64,000 nucleotides of DNA from Mactromeris polynyma (Eukaryota > Mollusca > Bivalvia > Venerida > Mactridae). The DNA lies in NCBI GenBank assembly GCA_032209605.1, contig JASFXZ010000001.1, positions 12,976,256 to 13,040,255 of the forward strand. The letters are read 5' to 3'. The notes under the pieces were generated by a model. That model did no database searches and was not told the origin of the DNA. It saw nothing but the letters and a program-made list of their open reading frames with translations. This document shows positions 11,130-24,600 of this stretch, one piece after another (the stretch's first letter is position 1; each line of letters opens with the position of its first letter). Position numbers and translations under genes: made by a program.

Positions 11130-11775
11130 ATGCTCCCCGTTCCCGAAGGGGGGGAGCATATAGTCGCCACTTCTTCTGTCCGTCCTTCCGTCCGTCCTTC
11201 CATCCGTCCCTTTTCTTGTCCGGACTACTTTTCAGAAACCATTGACTGGAATTCAACAAAACTTCATGGGAAGCTTCACTACCAAGAGGAGATGCGCATA
11301 TTATCACACGGTTTTGGTTGGACTTTTTTTCACGGAATTACGGCCCTTTGATTATGCCACATATAGTGTATATGGTACCATTCTTGTCCGGACTACTTCT
11401 CAGAAACTACTGGCTGGAATTCAACAAAACTTCATTGGAAGCTTCACTACCAAGAGGAGATGCGCATATTATCACACGGTTTTGGTCAGACTATTTTTCA
11501 CGGAGTTATGGCCCTTTGATTATGCCACATATAGTATATATGGTACCATTCTTGTCCGGACTACTTCTCAGAATTTTTTGACAGGAATTCAACAAAACTT
11601 CATGGGAAGCTTCACTATTAAGAGGAGATGCTCATATTTTCACATGGTTTTGGTCAGACTATTTTTCACCGAGTAATGGCCCTTTGATTATGCAACATAG
11701 TACATATTTGGTACCAGTCTTGTTCGGACTAATTCTCAGAAACTTTTGACAGGAATTCAACAAAACGTTACGGAA
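11130..11775. repeat. Palindrome-headed dispersed repeat with ~160-bp internal units
   Basis: The head ATGCTCCCCgttcccgaag ggGGGGAGCAT (11131-11160) forms a hairpin. It is followed by a CCGTCCTTCC-type run and then about 3.5 degenerate units starting cttgtccggactac at 11215, 11393, 11551 and 11719, each containing gaattcaacaaaacttcat and gagttatggccctttga. Another copy lies at 28328-28780. The 144-, 99- and 87-codon ORFs here are artefacts of the repeat. The architecture resembles bivalve pearl/CvE-type elements, which are linked to Helentrons (inference). Confidence 0.8.
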
Positions 11776-12394
11776 AGCTTAATTACAAAGAGGAGAAGCG
11801 CCTATTATGATTGGACTGTTTTTCATATAGTTATGGCTTATATCTGTAGCAAGATTCCTTTTTTCATTTTGTTTTTCAGTTAGCAGGATTTTTCTAGCCC
11901 AGCATGTAGTTAAATTGTTCACTATCTCAATTTCATTGTACATTTTCGTATACCTATTTTCTTGGGAGATCCAGGACATTTCCAGTGCTGCATACAGATT
12001 GTAACCATCAACAAAGTGAGATTTTCCAAATAGAGTCTTGTTCGAAGTTATAACCATACTTCTGGGAGCATCCATCGGTTCCACCGATATCCTTGTTTGT
12101 ATCTGTTTGTGACACAGAAATGTGTAAGTTTCATTTATTCTGAATTTTATTTGTGTTGCATTTAGTTGTTTTTTGTATTTGCCAAAGTCTGGGGTTTTGT
12201 TTTAAATTAAACAAACGGTTTAATGCGTGAAATGGTATGGATGCCATGAATTGATTTCACCTCAAGGATCTATATGTGTAAGTTTGTAATTTATTATGAT
12301 AGATTTTTCATAGGAATATTGTATGTACCGGTAGTAATGGTTGAATTATTGCTATGTGAAGTTTAATAAACATTTATATTTATTATCTTTCCAG
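11776..12394. other. Non-coding; upstream intron end
   Basis: Contains the polypyrimidine tract and acceptor (tattatctttccag) for GLIS exon 1. No gene seen otherwise. Confidence 0.5.
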
Positions 12395-12657
12395 AGTTAT
12401 GAGCAGCAGAAATAACACGAGTAACAATCGTGCTGAGGTGCCTGGGCCAGGTGGAGGGATTCCAGCTTTGAGAATCCAGGCAGATACCCCACAGCCAAAT
12501 AATGACAACTTGCGGCTACCAGCCCTGCCATCACAGCGGTCTGTCATTGCCAATGGCAAGCCTACACAAAATGGCTATGTAGAGAAGTCGCCATTTGTTA
12601 CACCACGAGCCCCAGGGCCACATGGGATATTCAATGGGCAGCGGTCTAACAGAAATG
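12395..12657 (+). CDS. GLIS3: GLIS exon 1 (first coding exon, residues 1-87)
   Basis: The acceptor tttccag ends at 12394 and the donor ATG|GTAATT at 12658. The ATG at 12399 opens [20 protein letters not shown] and the frame stays open to the donor, ending in phase 1 with a G that completes an Asp codon in exon 2. Composition is Pro/Gly/Asn-rich and disordered, as expected for a GLIS N-terminus. Because the exon starts at an acceptor, transcription begins in an unseen or unproven 5' UTR exon. The frame is open through the four upstream nucleotides, so an upstream start cannot be excluded. Confidence 0.82.
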
Positions 12658-15600
12658 GTAATTGTCTGTTGTTTTGTGCTTGCAGTAAGAGTAAATGCTT
12701 CATGTCCATGTAAATATCCTTATAATGCCATACTGTACTTCATTTCTCTAAATTTGTGCCAAATAATTGACATCTAATGCAAACCATGTTAACTACAAAA
12801 TCATTTCATTAAATTTAGAAAAAGTGTTATAGAGCTGAGCATGTCTAAAATATTAATTGTGGTATTTTATGACAACTTAGTCAGGAACATTGTAATGTTG
12901 ACTGAAGGATATTAACTTCACATTGTTTGTACCCAGGTGTGAAGCTAGTCTGTTTGGTTTTTCGCAGGTATTGATTTAGTGGGGGAAAATTTGTGGTCAA
13001 TTATCATGAATTATAAGGATTTTAACAACTTAAACATGATTTTTTGTTCTAAATCTATGTTTACATTGCACTTGAGAATTTTTTACTTTGATCAAGATGT
13101 ATTCACTGTGAGTGTTTGCCAGTAGTTTTACAATACCTTTGTTTTAGTGGTAGGAAGTTTGCAGATAAGTCCAGACAATTCTTTAAACATGTACGAGTAT
13201 GTATGTTTATGAATGCAAGTATATATGTACTTATTTGTTTTTTTTATTCATGGGTCATCTATTTCATTTCAAAATTTCAATCTAGATAATGAAATGCATG
13301 CCATTCTTAAAGGGAGACAATTTTGGTAACACATTTAGGTGTGATGCCCAGTTCTAAGATATACATGAGGTTGTTAGGCCAGCTGAAACAGAAAACCAGC
13401 ATATAGTTATTTTTTACATCAACTACATTCTTTAAAGGTCTGGTTGTTATGGAAACAGTTAGCACATATCTATCAATTCAGCCATTCTTATTTTGGAAGT
13501 GTTAATGAACAAGAAATAGTTCCACAATAAATCAAGAGTTTGGGTGGATGTACTATATGTTGAGTACAGATGGTTCATTTATTTCAAGTGGAGATAAAAA
13601 GTAAAGTCACTACTTCTATGCATGATATTGATCATTTAAATCCTAAAATGAGTTTTAATACTCTAAATTTTAAATCATTTGGAAGTCTTAAAATAAAAAC
13701 TGTTTTTACTGAATAAATTACAACTGTTCTTGCAATATTGACATCTATCAATACCCGATGATTCTGCAGTAAGTTAGCCTAGGCCATCCTCGAAAAAAGA
13801 ATTGTTTGGTATAACCCTTAGTACCCAGCAAAGTTTTGGTAGGTAAAGAGTCTTTTATTTTTACTTGGGATGTCAACAAATAGCAAATCAGGTATTCGAA
13901 TATTTGATCAGCCTTTCAAACAAATATTCGAATATTCGATCGTCACAACTTAGACAAAAAATTTTTTAATTCAAATGTCCTTACGTGCTGCGTGTATTAT
14001 ACTTTCGCTTTCACCGGAAGTTAAGACTCTCACGAATGAAGTTATTGCAGAAAATAGATCATCATCTGAATGTCAACATTAGTGTTTATGAATATCTTTG
14101 TGAAGTGTCGAGACAACAATCATTTGTCTAAAGTTGTCTTCTAAGTACATGCATTGCCACCCTTTTTTTGAGCCGCGGCCATGGTCCAGTGGTTAGTGCG
14201 CTCATGAAAATTCGACAAAAATGTTGATTTTCCTCCACATGTAGAGAAGTTGCCGGCTCCTTTTGGAAGGGTAAGTTAGTACTGGTAAGAATTCAGTCCA
14301 GGAAAAACTGGTAAGGTGAACCGGCCGCCGTATATAACTGAAATATCGTTGAGAAACGGCGTTAAACCCGATGAAACAAACCCTTTTTTGGAATATTGAG
14401 TACTAAATTAAAAGTCTAACCAAACAAAAGGCATTTACTCGTTGTACTTTGAGTAAAATGTTTTTAAACAGTCATTTTGATTGGATGTTTCAATCTACGT
14501 GAAAAATTAGTATGTAAATTATGTTGTTTCTTGTCACCCCAGTTTTTCGGCATGTTTTTTTTTCAATCACAGCTTTGATCTTCCTAAATTAAAAAGCAAG
14601 TCATTAACTCAAGTAAATAAACGACAATTTTTATTTTTCTTCAAGTTTTTATTAAGTACACAGTGCAACTCCATTATAACACGATCAGGGGGGGTCCAAA
14701 GACTCGCGATCGCGTTATATCCGACCGTGTTAAAATCTAAAGACATGAACCATAGAGAAGGGATACCAACTTACCCCACCCACCCAATTTAGCGATGGGC
14801 ATATTTCGTTTCATAAATTTCGTATTTGTTTTAATAAATAGGTAGATGAAAATATATAAAATTATCTATGCATTATTATTTAAAACTATTTCAAAACAAA
14901 ACTCATAAATTATATAAAACAAAGCTAATATATGGTAATTTCTCTTTCGGAACCGCGATTTTTTGGCGGCGTTGTATGATTTGTTACCTGTGAAAATTAC
15001 CCCCTGTGGCACTTGCAAAATACATGTGAAAATTGCAGATTTTGGATGACAATTAATTTAATAATTTTATTTTCGTACCTATCGATATTTATCCGTTGTT
15101 CACCAGAACAAAAGAATAATCCACGCATGAAAAATGTGATGGCCTCCAGTTTTTGCACCATGCCTGGTCGTATCTATATTACTTTCGTCTCATAAAGCAT
15201 TTCACACCATTAAATAATATCAAAATGTGCATCATTAACGAAATCACAACCAACGGCGGTCGACCTCGGAAATTAGAAGACGATGCGGCGCCTTTGAACT
15301 CTGCGAGTAGAAAATTTTCGACGTGCATCGCATCAAACATTGGGCCAACTATTTTATCTAACAAGTCGAGACACGGCGCCTTTGAAGTCTGCGAGAACAT
15401 TGTTTTTGACTCGCAGCTCTTCAAACATTCCGAGCCGATTTGTCCGCTTTTGCCTTGATTTAAAAGGTAAACATGCCGATACACAGCTATTTTTTGTGAG
15501 AGATTGAGAATTAGTTGACCGACACATCTAGTAGATCTGTGTGAACAACAAGTGCTGTATTAATCTTAATTAGCGCATCAGGATATCGCAAACAGGTTTG

Positions 15601-18600
15601 CATTGTCATTATTTAGTTTATTGGGGATTAACACTGCTTTGTTCCATTATTGACATGCCCTACGGTCCTTCACTCAATTAAAGAAATCTCGCCGGTTCGA
15701 GATCATCTAATTGGTCAAGGTAAGGAGAATAATTGAACGTGGGCATGTCTTGACGACTCTGCATCAGCTACACCCGTGAAGTCATGGATTCAGCACAATC
15801 CAAGGTCAAATTATGTTGATGTTTATGGAATGTGTTGAAAAACATTAGAAGGTCACATTTGTGTAAATATTGATGGTTATCATAATTGGACATATATCTC
15901 AGTAGACTTATGGCTGCGTTTATTCAATTTAATATCGTTGATTCGCAATCGTTAACAGCACGCGAAAGAGCAGACAGCAAATCGCAGAAATATACGATTT
16001 TGATCAATTTTTCTTCCTTTTTTGACAAATTTTAGGATTTTTATGAAAATAATCGAAATCGCGTTATAATTGAGTTGCAGTGTATATTTTTCCGAATATT
16101 CGGATATTGGAACAGGATTTGAATATTCGAAGTTATGAACGAATATTCGTTGACATCCCTAATTTTTACCTTTTTATGGTCATTCAAGTTTCAACTACCG
16201 GTAGTACAATTACACTTCGGGACAAAAATCTCCACACAGACACCTCAATTTTTGGAGGAGGTATGGTTATGCAAAACAAACAATTTTTTAAGGATGGCTT
16301 TATGTAAGTAAATATGCAGTCATTAATCATTCTATGAACTGGGTGTATATTATGCTGTCATATTTAAAATATGCCATTATTGTAAGAATGATGTTCATAT
16401 GTCTTTCTGTTACGCTTAAAGTTTTGCTTAAAATGCTTCTGTTCTTGCATGGAATATACTGAAAATAGTGTCGTCCTTTCCATAAGTATCATGACTTAAT
16501 CATTAATTAATTGTTGACATGATTGGAGGGTATATATGGCATTGTGACACATATAATGTAAAATGTGGTTACGCCTTGAACATCATAATACCCAGAGTAA
16601 TTTCCTTGATAATTTTCTTTGCCAACTATTTTATGTCAACTCCAGATATAACAAATGGTGTATGAGTTTTCACTGTCACTTACTAGCCTGTTTGTCAGTT
16701 GGCTTCCTCTTTGCTGTATGTCAAATGTCCCATAATTAAATACAATATGACTGTGTAGTAACAAAACAATTAAGTTTACCATTCATTGTAAATTTAATGT
16801 TTATGTATGTGTTTTGATCAATTGTGCATATGTAAAATACTCTATTCATCATGTACTTTACATTTCTTTCATAATTTGTCCCAGTCAAACTTTACTTTGT
16901 TTTCTTTGAGAAGCCTCCATATTAATATACAGTAATAAACGGTATTGTGTTTCTGATAAAAATTAAATTATTAAGGAGCGATATTATGTTAAGTTGTGTA
17001 TTAACAATTATTTATTGAAGGTTTCCGTGCAAGTCTTAGTATGCCAGATTTTGTCTGTTCTATGATTGTTGAATAAACTTTAAGATCAATGTAAAATATA
17101 AGCAAAAACACTCCACACCCTCATATACTTGCCATATAAAGTATATGCAAAAACACTCCACACCCTCATATACTTGCCATATAAAGTATATGCAAAAACA
17201 CTCCACACCCTCTAATACTTGCAATATAAAATATAAGCAAAAACACTCCACACCCTCTAATACTTGCAATATAAAATATATGCAAAAACACTCCACACCC
17301 TCTAATACTTGCAATATAAAATATAAGCAAAAACACTCCACACCCTCTAATACTTGCAATATAAAATATATGCAAAAACACTCCACACCCTCTAATACTT
17401 GCAATATAAAATATAAACAAAAACACTCCACACCCTCTAATACTTGCAATATAAAATATAAGCAAAAACACTCCACACCCTCTAATACTTGCAATATAAA
17501 ATATATGCAAAAACACTCCACACCCTCTAATACTTGCAATATAAAATATAAGCAAAAACACTCCACACCCTCTAATACTTGCAATATAAAAATATATGCA
17601 AAAACACTCCACACCCTCTAATACTTGCAATGTAAAATCTATTCTATAAATTATGTCACTTTGTTTTCACATACAAAAAAATTCAGTGGATCTTACATAA
17701 ACAACTGATCTTCTTATTCAGAAAGGTTGAATGGGTGATCACTTTATTAGTTTTATTTTGTGCATGAAATATTATTTATTATGTTTTCATTCTGGAGGAA
17801 ATATTGTGATAATCAGTATAATTACGCCTTACAGTAAACAGAACTACTTTACCACATTGCACATAAGTATTTTAGTTACAGCACATTCAACATGGCCGAC
17901 ATTACTTACATCCCAGTGAAGTAATCCATCCTGTGCCCGGCAACTATAGTAAAAGTAAACAACACTAAAAATTCTACAATATTCAATTCAATAGTTAGTT
18001 TTTTATACGCTAACACAGGAATTTTCCAAATTCTTCAGTAACTAAATTTCAACTGTTTTTTAACACAAGTAACTGTCATTAACATGAATTCAATTGTTTT
18101 TATTGATCACATTGTTTAATTGGCTGGCTCGGGACTACGAGGTGGAACCAGATTGTGTCGACCACTTTGCAAACGGTCAACAGTTATCTGGAATCTTAGT
18201 TCCTGCCATATTCAGCACTTTCAGTGCTTTGATAAATCATGGTAATACTTTGTAAGTTTGGAAAAAATCTAGGTTTGAAGTTGTTGTTTTTTTCGTATTG
18301 AAAATTGGAAATCCTCAGAATACAATCATGTTGATTGCTTTTTTAATAAAAGTGGCATTTTTGTCTCAGACATTGGTTTGCTTCAAATTTACTTCCAATT
18401 TCCTCTGATAAATCAATATTTATATATACAATTTGAAAAACTAAAAAAGGTGAAAATAAATTTCAGTCATCACTTTTTGGAAAATTTAATTAATTTATTA
18501 TCAATGAATTATATAATAGCTTTAGGCCACTGCTTTTTTATTTGTTGGATTACAAAATCTTTTTAAGAAAATGTCCACTGGGTGGTCGAAAAAAAATAAA

Positions 18601-21600
18601 ATTAAAATTCAACATTGAAAATACATTATTCGGTCCAATAACCTTGGAAAACTTGTCAGACCGAAATCATGCTGTTTACAATTACATTATTTGGACATAC
18701 GTTTGTTAGGTAAAGTAAACAGTAATCATATTCAGCATACATGCATTCATACATAAAATGTGAAGCAAAGCAAAGGGGACCATTTTTTTTAGTTCAGTAT
18801 CATTCATATTCTACATACCGAATATTCCCTAATAAACGGCGTTACATTTTGAGAGGAGGGGGCGTTTAATAGAGGTAAAAAATCACTAAAAAAATTAAAA
18901 CTTCAGTCTTATATGCATCTTTTAGAATAAGGACTTCAGTCTCATATGCATCTATTAGAATAAGTATGGTACCCACTAGCCGTTCTCTAACCTTTGATCT
19001 AAGCCGAAGTGCTCAAACTTTCACATGCTAGCCTAAAATCTCTTCAAATTTGACACCTTTGATCTGCCCAACGGTATTACGTCACAGAGAGCACAATAAA
19101 TTACGTCACAGGTAGCAGTACTGCCAGTCTTACATGTATGTGTCTACGTGACCTTTGTCATTTGTCTCAATTCATCGAGTTTTGAAGTTGTAAATATAAA
19201 TAGTGGACTGTTTTAAAGTTCAAGTGCTAACAGTTTAACATTCTATGGTAACAGATAATGCTTTTATTGAGTGAACATTGCTTTTTATAGTGTCATTTTG
19301 ATTCTTTGATACAGGTGAAGGATATAAATGACGGATCAACGTAAGATTTTTCAGATCAAAGTAATCATTTTTCTTAATAGGGGGGCGTTTATTAGGGGAG
19401 GGGCGTTTATAAGGGAATATTTGGTATTGTAATTCAAGGGGAGTAACATGCAAAATTGAGGGTTGTCAAAATCATTACATTCGTAACATTGACAACTCTC
19501 GAAATATTAAGATATTGATTTGAATCGTACCGCATTGAAAAAAAATCTTCAAAATAGACCATTTTGACAACTCTAACAATCGTCTACAACAGTTTTCCAA
19601 GAAAAGAACCGTTTTTTTCCATTTCTGATGGGATTTCGTACGGCTATAACTTGTATAAGACTGCTCGTTTCAAAGTGAAAATTAACAAATCAAACAGAAA
19701 TGGGCAAATAATTGGCGTATTTCGATAAACAACATTTAAAAATTATGATTAACTTTATCATTCCCTCCTGAATTGCCTTTTTGACGACACAATCCAAGTT
19801 TAATTGTTCGAGAGACAAGCCAATGTGCAGACAATCGGTACACGTAAGAAGATTGCATTGTGAAAACAGAAACAGCAACAGATGCTGTAAAACCCGTCCG
19901 ATCCTTACCGTTTCGACGGGTTTACATGATTGTGCGCACCGTTTATTCTATTATACTACGTATATTGATCGATTTTTCGTACACCAGTCTAAAAACGGTT
20001 TTGGATTTGTACTCATTTTCGTTCTTATTTTCTTTATTTTCGTCCACAATCGATACAGTCGGAAACAAAATATTTTTAAAAAAGTCAAAATTTCGAATTT
20101 TATTTTTTTCCATTTTAGCAAAAAATACACACGCCGGTTTTGTAATCCAATTTATATAAAAGTAGTGGCCTTATTGATGTAAAAGTATTTGCTGCTGTTG
20201 GAAGTCTCACTTTTTTGTTACATTATGTTTTCCTGCAAATAAATATCCAAAAGTCTATTCCAGCAATTTTATTGTATTTAACCCTTTTAGCAGACAAAGG
20301 TTTGCTGGTGACCATGTCATTATTTGTCACCTTGATGTTCATTTTGAGCGGACTATACTTTCTTTTTCGTCAACTTTGTCCATTTGAATGAGACTACATT
20401 CCAAAATATTTCTTTTATAGGCATTGAATTTTGATATTTGCATAAGTGTTTAAAGCTTTTTACCTAAAGAAAAATCTGATATTTATTGGTACTGAAAATC
20501 TGTTTTACCTGGGCCATGTAATGGACCAGGGTATATTTCTGTACCATACTCGGTCTCTTGATATCATTGTTGTCTGCTATAAGGTCATATGGTACAAGGT
20601 TAATTCACAGACCAAAGTCAGCGAAAAACTGATTTAACTGATTTTTTGGGGTTATATTTATTCGACCGTTCTAATGGAGCTTTGATTATTTGTGTAAGAA
20701 TTGTACACCAAACAAAATCAATAACAATATCCCGTTTCTAATTTGACTGACTAATTTTTTTGATGTAACAATCTGTGCATTATTTGGACACTTATTTTGT
20801 GACACACTTCTTTTGAATACGGAAAAATAGTTATTTGTTAAATACCAAAACTGTTTAAACGAAGTGTGATTATTTTGTTAATTATGATTATTCATCCATT
20901 TTTTAAATTCAAAACATTTTTAAATCACTACTGTTATCTTTCTTTGTGTTGCATTGCTAAATTGAAATTGAACATTCCGCATTAAGACGTCTTTACAATG
21001 GTACAAATGATTACGTATTTTCTATTTGAAGCGCCGTTTCTCTACAATTATTATGTTGAAAAATGGTGTTTTCACTTATGCACAATGTAGATTTTAGTTT
21101 AAAGTAAAACTTTCAATGCTATTATTTGATTAGGCTATTCTTTTATTGACATATTTTGAAACCAAATGAAATAAATAAATGAGTTTGTCTGAAAAATGTC
21201 ACGCTTACGTTGAAAAACTTTAACTAGCTATGTCAACAAAAATGTGCTGAGTCTGTTGTATGTCTTGATTAATTTCTTACTTTGTTGAATAAAGTGTGGT
21301 TACATAATTATGCATTTGTTTAATTGGTCATATCTTCGATTTTCTGTATTCAACCCTTTATTACTACATGAAATGTGAGCGGACAAAGTTCATTGATTGG
21401 CCTATATTCTGGGTATTTAAGAGCATAATGTTGCTGTCACAAAGTTGTAGTAAAATACCTGTAACCTGTCTGTACAATGTAATATGCCATAATTTGCTTT
21501 CTACATTTTGTTGAACAATCAGAACTTACGTTTTTTAATGAGAATGCTTCATTGGCATTTCCTTAACAAACAAGATGATTAAGCATTAAATCAAGTACTG

Positions 21601-24600
21601 AATATTAAATGATAGATAAAGGTATTGATTCAAGCCTTGTAGGACAATGAATGCAATGTTTTTGGTGTTATTTCAGATCTGAGGGACTTCAATTTACAAG
21701 GTTTTGGAGTGGCACCTAAACAAAAGCACGGGAGTATTGGTCATCACAATGCTGCTGCATTTGCCAACGCACAGCCATCTCAACTACATGTGCCCAATAG
21801 TCGAATGGAAGTTCAAACTCCAACACCAAGTGAAATCTCAACTATTCACTCAGCAAGGAATGTTCACACTCCATTATCTATGGTGTCTGGTAATGGATCT
21901 GAGAGAATTATACAGACCTCAATCAGCAGTGTTGACCGCAATTTCTTGGAGCCAGGTCCCACAAAGGGTTGGAACCCTTACCAGCCTCTCCCTCATGTAA
22001 CTAGCAGCAAGGAATTGGACAGTATGTCTATCTCAGACAAGCAGTCTGTTTCAGAAGCACAGCATAGATCTTCATGGCACACACATGGAGTGGTACCTAG
22101 CAGTGCTACCACTCGCTATCAAACAAGTAGCAGTGGAACCAACTCCTTGTCACCACATCTTGCTATGGATACATCTCCAACTGGATCTACAGCCCTTGGA
22201 TCAAATTTTACCACAAGCCCACGACACTCTGCCCATATGTCTAGAGCTCAAAAACGAGCTCATTCTCTGTCACCTCTTGGAGATGGTCTTGGTGACTTTG
22301 TCAAGGTCATTAGGGCCTCGCCTACATCGCTAGCTTGTGGAGCATCTAATCCAAGTGCCTCACCAATGCTACAGAATCTTGCTCAATGTGGACACTTTGG
22401 TCACTTGATTGCAAGAAACAGTCGCAACAGCAATGGCAGTCCATACTCTGGCTCTGCAAACAGTGGTAACAGAGGTTTCTCACAACTGAAAGTGGAACCA
22501 GGTATTGAGATCAGTGATATGCAAGATTACTTCCAAGATATTGTTAGCAACCAGATGGTTATGCCATTGAATGAGATACCATACTGGGAGCAAAGAGCAT
22601 TTGCAGACATCCAACAGTATGGTGCACCACAGTTTAATGTTCCACCTGGAAACATGGTTCAGCCTCCGGGTGTTAATGGCAACATGAGTGGTTTCAGTAG
22701 TCAACATAACATAAATATGAACCAGAACCTGGCAATGAACAATATGAATGATGGTATGAGACCACCGCCTCCATACGACCAAGCCATTGGACAACAGAAT
22801 CCTGGAATGATGAGACAGTCACAGACATTCAATTCAGTTCCTACGCAGCCATTAGCACAAAATAACATGAACAATATGAATATTAACAACCTTAACAATA
22901 TGAATAATAATTTAAGCACAATGACAAATCACTTGACTGACACTTTGAATGACTACCCAGAAGATCAGGAAGTTGACGAGAATGGTGAAAAGCAACATAT
23001 ATGTCGTTGGATAGATTGTAATGTGCAGTTTAAGGAACAAGATGAATTAGTACGCCATCTTGAAAAATCTCATATTGATCAGCGCAAGGGAGAAGATTTT
23101 ACGTGTTTCTGGGCGGGATGTCAGCGAAGATATAAGCCTTTCAATGCCAGATATAAACTACTGATACATATGCGGGTCCACTCTGGAGAGAAACCAAACA
23201 AATGCACAGTAAGTATACAAAATTGTTTTTAATTTTATGGGCTTTTAATATGTCTTTATTTGATGACTTCAATGACATTTTGTATAAGTGCTTGGTGTGG
23301 ATGTTGATTTCTTCAAATGTGTCAACTTGTCCTGCGGCGTTCCTTGGGGAAATATTTTTATTAGTTCCATATCAAGGGTTGCACGTAAAACAGTCCCATC
23401 TTCCTCTTTATTTTTATGCACTTAAAACAGTTTCGCGTTCAGCGCTTGAAATAATTACATTTAAATCAGTTTAATGCACTTTAGTAGAATATTTATTGTT
23501 GGAGTAGTTTATTGGCGTGCCTCAAAATTTTCCCTTGGGCTCTTTGGGGAGTGTCAGCAAAGCTTTACCTGTCTTTTAGTTCAAAGTTGAGTGTTTGATT
23601 AAAGAATGCTGAATAAGTTTGGAATGGAAATTATTATCTACCCGGTTGTTGATTGTTTTATTTAGCATAATTAAATTTAGGAATTTGCTTATACCGTATT
23701 TACATTGGAATACATCATCACATAAAAAAGGACATTGTTTGAAACTACAAAGTACACTGAACTACTTGATCAGCATTAAATCTGTGTTTGAAAAAATCTA
23801 CAAGTGTAATTAAATTGTGAAAATTGAAGGTTGTTCAAACTTGGGAGACCAGATCAGTTTCATATTGATTTATGAAGCACCAATCCGGGAGGTATAAACA
23901 AAGACAAAGCAGACGACACTTGGACTGTCACAAACTGGTCTGTAAATGTTGCAAAAGGCTTTTGTTAATGCTGCAAAATCATTTCAATTTCTGTTCAAGT
24001 ATTGACAATAGACATCAAATAAGATCAAATGAAATTTTTGTTTACTTTGTAATGATTGAATATTTATTGTAATTCATTGTTTGTCATAAAAACAGAACAT
24101 GGAAAATAAGATATTAAAATCTACCTTACGAAACACAATGTGCAGACTTGCATGAAACGTGTCAAGTTTGGATCTATTGTTCATTTTTTAATTAGCTTTG
24201 TCTTTAACCAGTGAGACTTTACCAAGGAAGGATTGTTATTTTCTTTTTAAAATTAATCAATTGGTACCAGAATTCTTTCTTAATGACCTGGTTTTTTGTT
24301 TTGAACAATGAGGCAAGTTCACCTTGGTATAGATTGACTTATTATGAATTCACTTTGGATAGCTGTTTTCAATCTTGTTGATTTCTCTCGTTGGTACACG
24401 ATGTCTTCATGCTATTAATCATATTTTGACAAAAGAAAATTGACAGGTCTCAAAACCTTTTTATGAAAACAGACAGCCATTTTTAAATATCCAAAACCGA
24501 GCATTTATATTTGGTCGATAGGAGAGGGCATTAACATATTCTAAAGCCTATGTATGCAGTCTGCATTTCCTAGTTGTGCATTTCTTTAGAACAGCGGGTC

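Larger units (their letters stand above)
13865..16161. mobile_element. hAT-type non-autonomous element with perfect 8-bp target duplication
   Basis: The flanks are identical octamers, ATTTTTAC at 13857-13864 and 16162-16169. The ends are TTGGGATGTCAACAAATA and, inverted, TAGGGATGTCAACGAATATT, rich in ATTCGAATATTCG. The 8-bp duplication and TAGGGATGTCAAC terminus are hAT features. It holds a SINE (14170-14394) and a pogo-like element (14659-16082), so its own original content is only about 650 bp. Confidence 0.9.

Noticed and set aside
11052..11676. ORFs of 87-144 codons with internal repetition
   Set aside because: They lie wholly in the ATGCTCCCC-headed dispersed repeat and recur in fragmentary form in its second copy at 28410-28702.
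15153..15484. Two opposing ~101-codon ORFs inside the pogo-like element
   Set aside because: No recognisable HTH or DDE motif on either strand; perfect overlap on opposite strands suggests chance in a GC-richer patch. Possibly decayed transposase, not supportable.
17060..17630. Open frames of 154, 158 and 184 codons on both strands with repeated [11 protein letters not shown] or [13 protein letters not shown]
   Set aside because: They are produced by a 45-bp tandem repeat, whose period is a multiple of 3; all frames stay open together and no start context, splice site or domain supports coding.
19781..20182. 133-codon ORF in intron 1
   Set aside because: Low-complexity Phe/Ile/Lys-rich translation, no domain, no splice or promoter context, and another overlapping 99-codon frame.
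23209..23232. Extension of the exon-2 ORF (VSIQNCF, stop)
   Set aside because: Reads through a perfect GTAAGT donor and would cut finger 3 after its first cysteine; the spliced frame restores the finger exactly.
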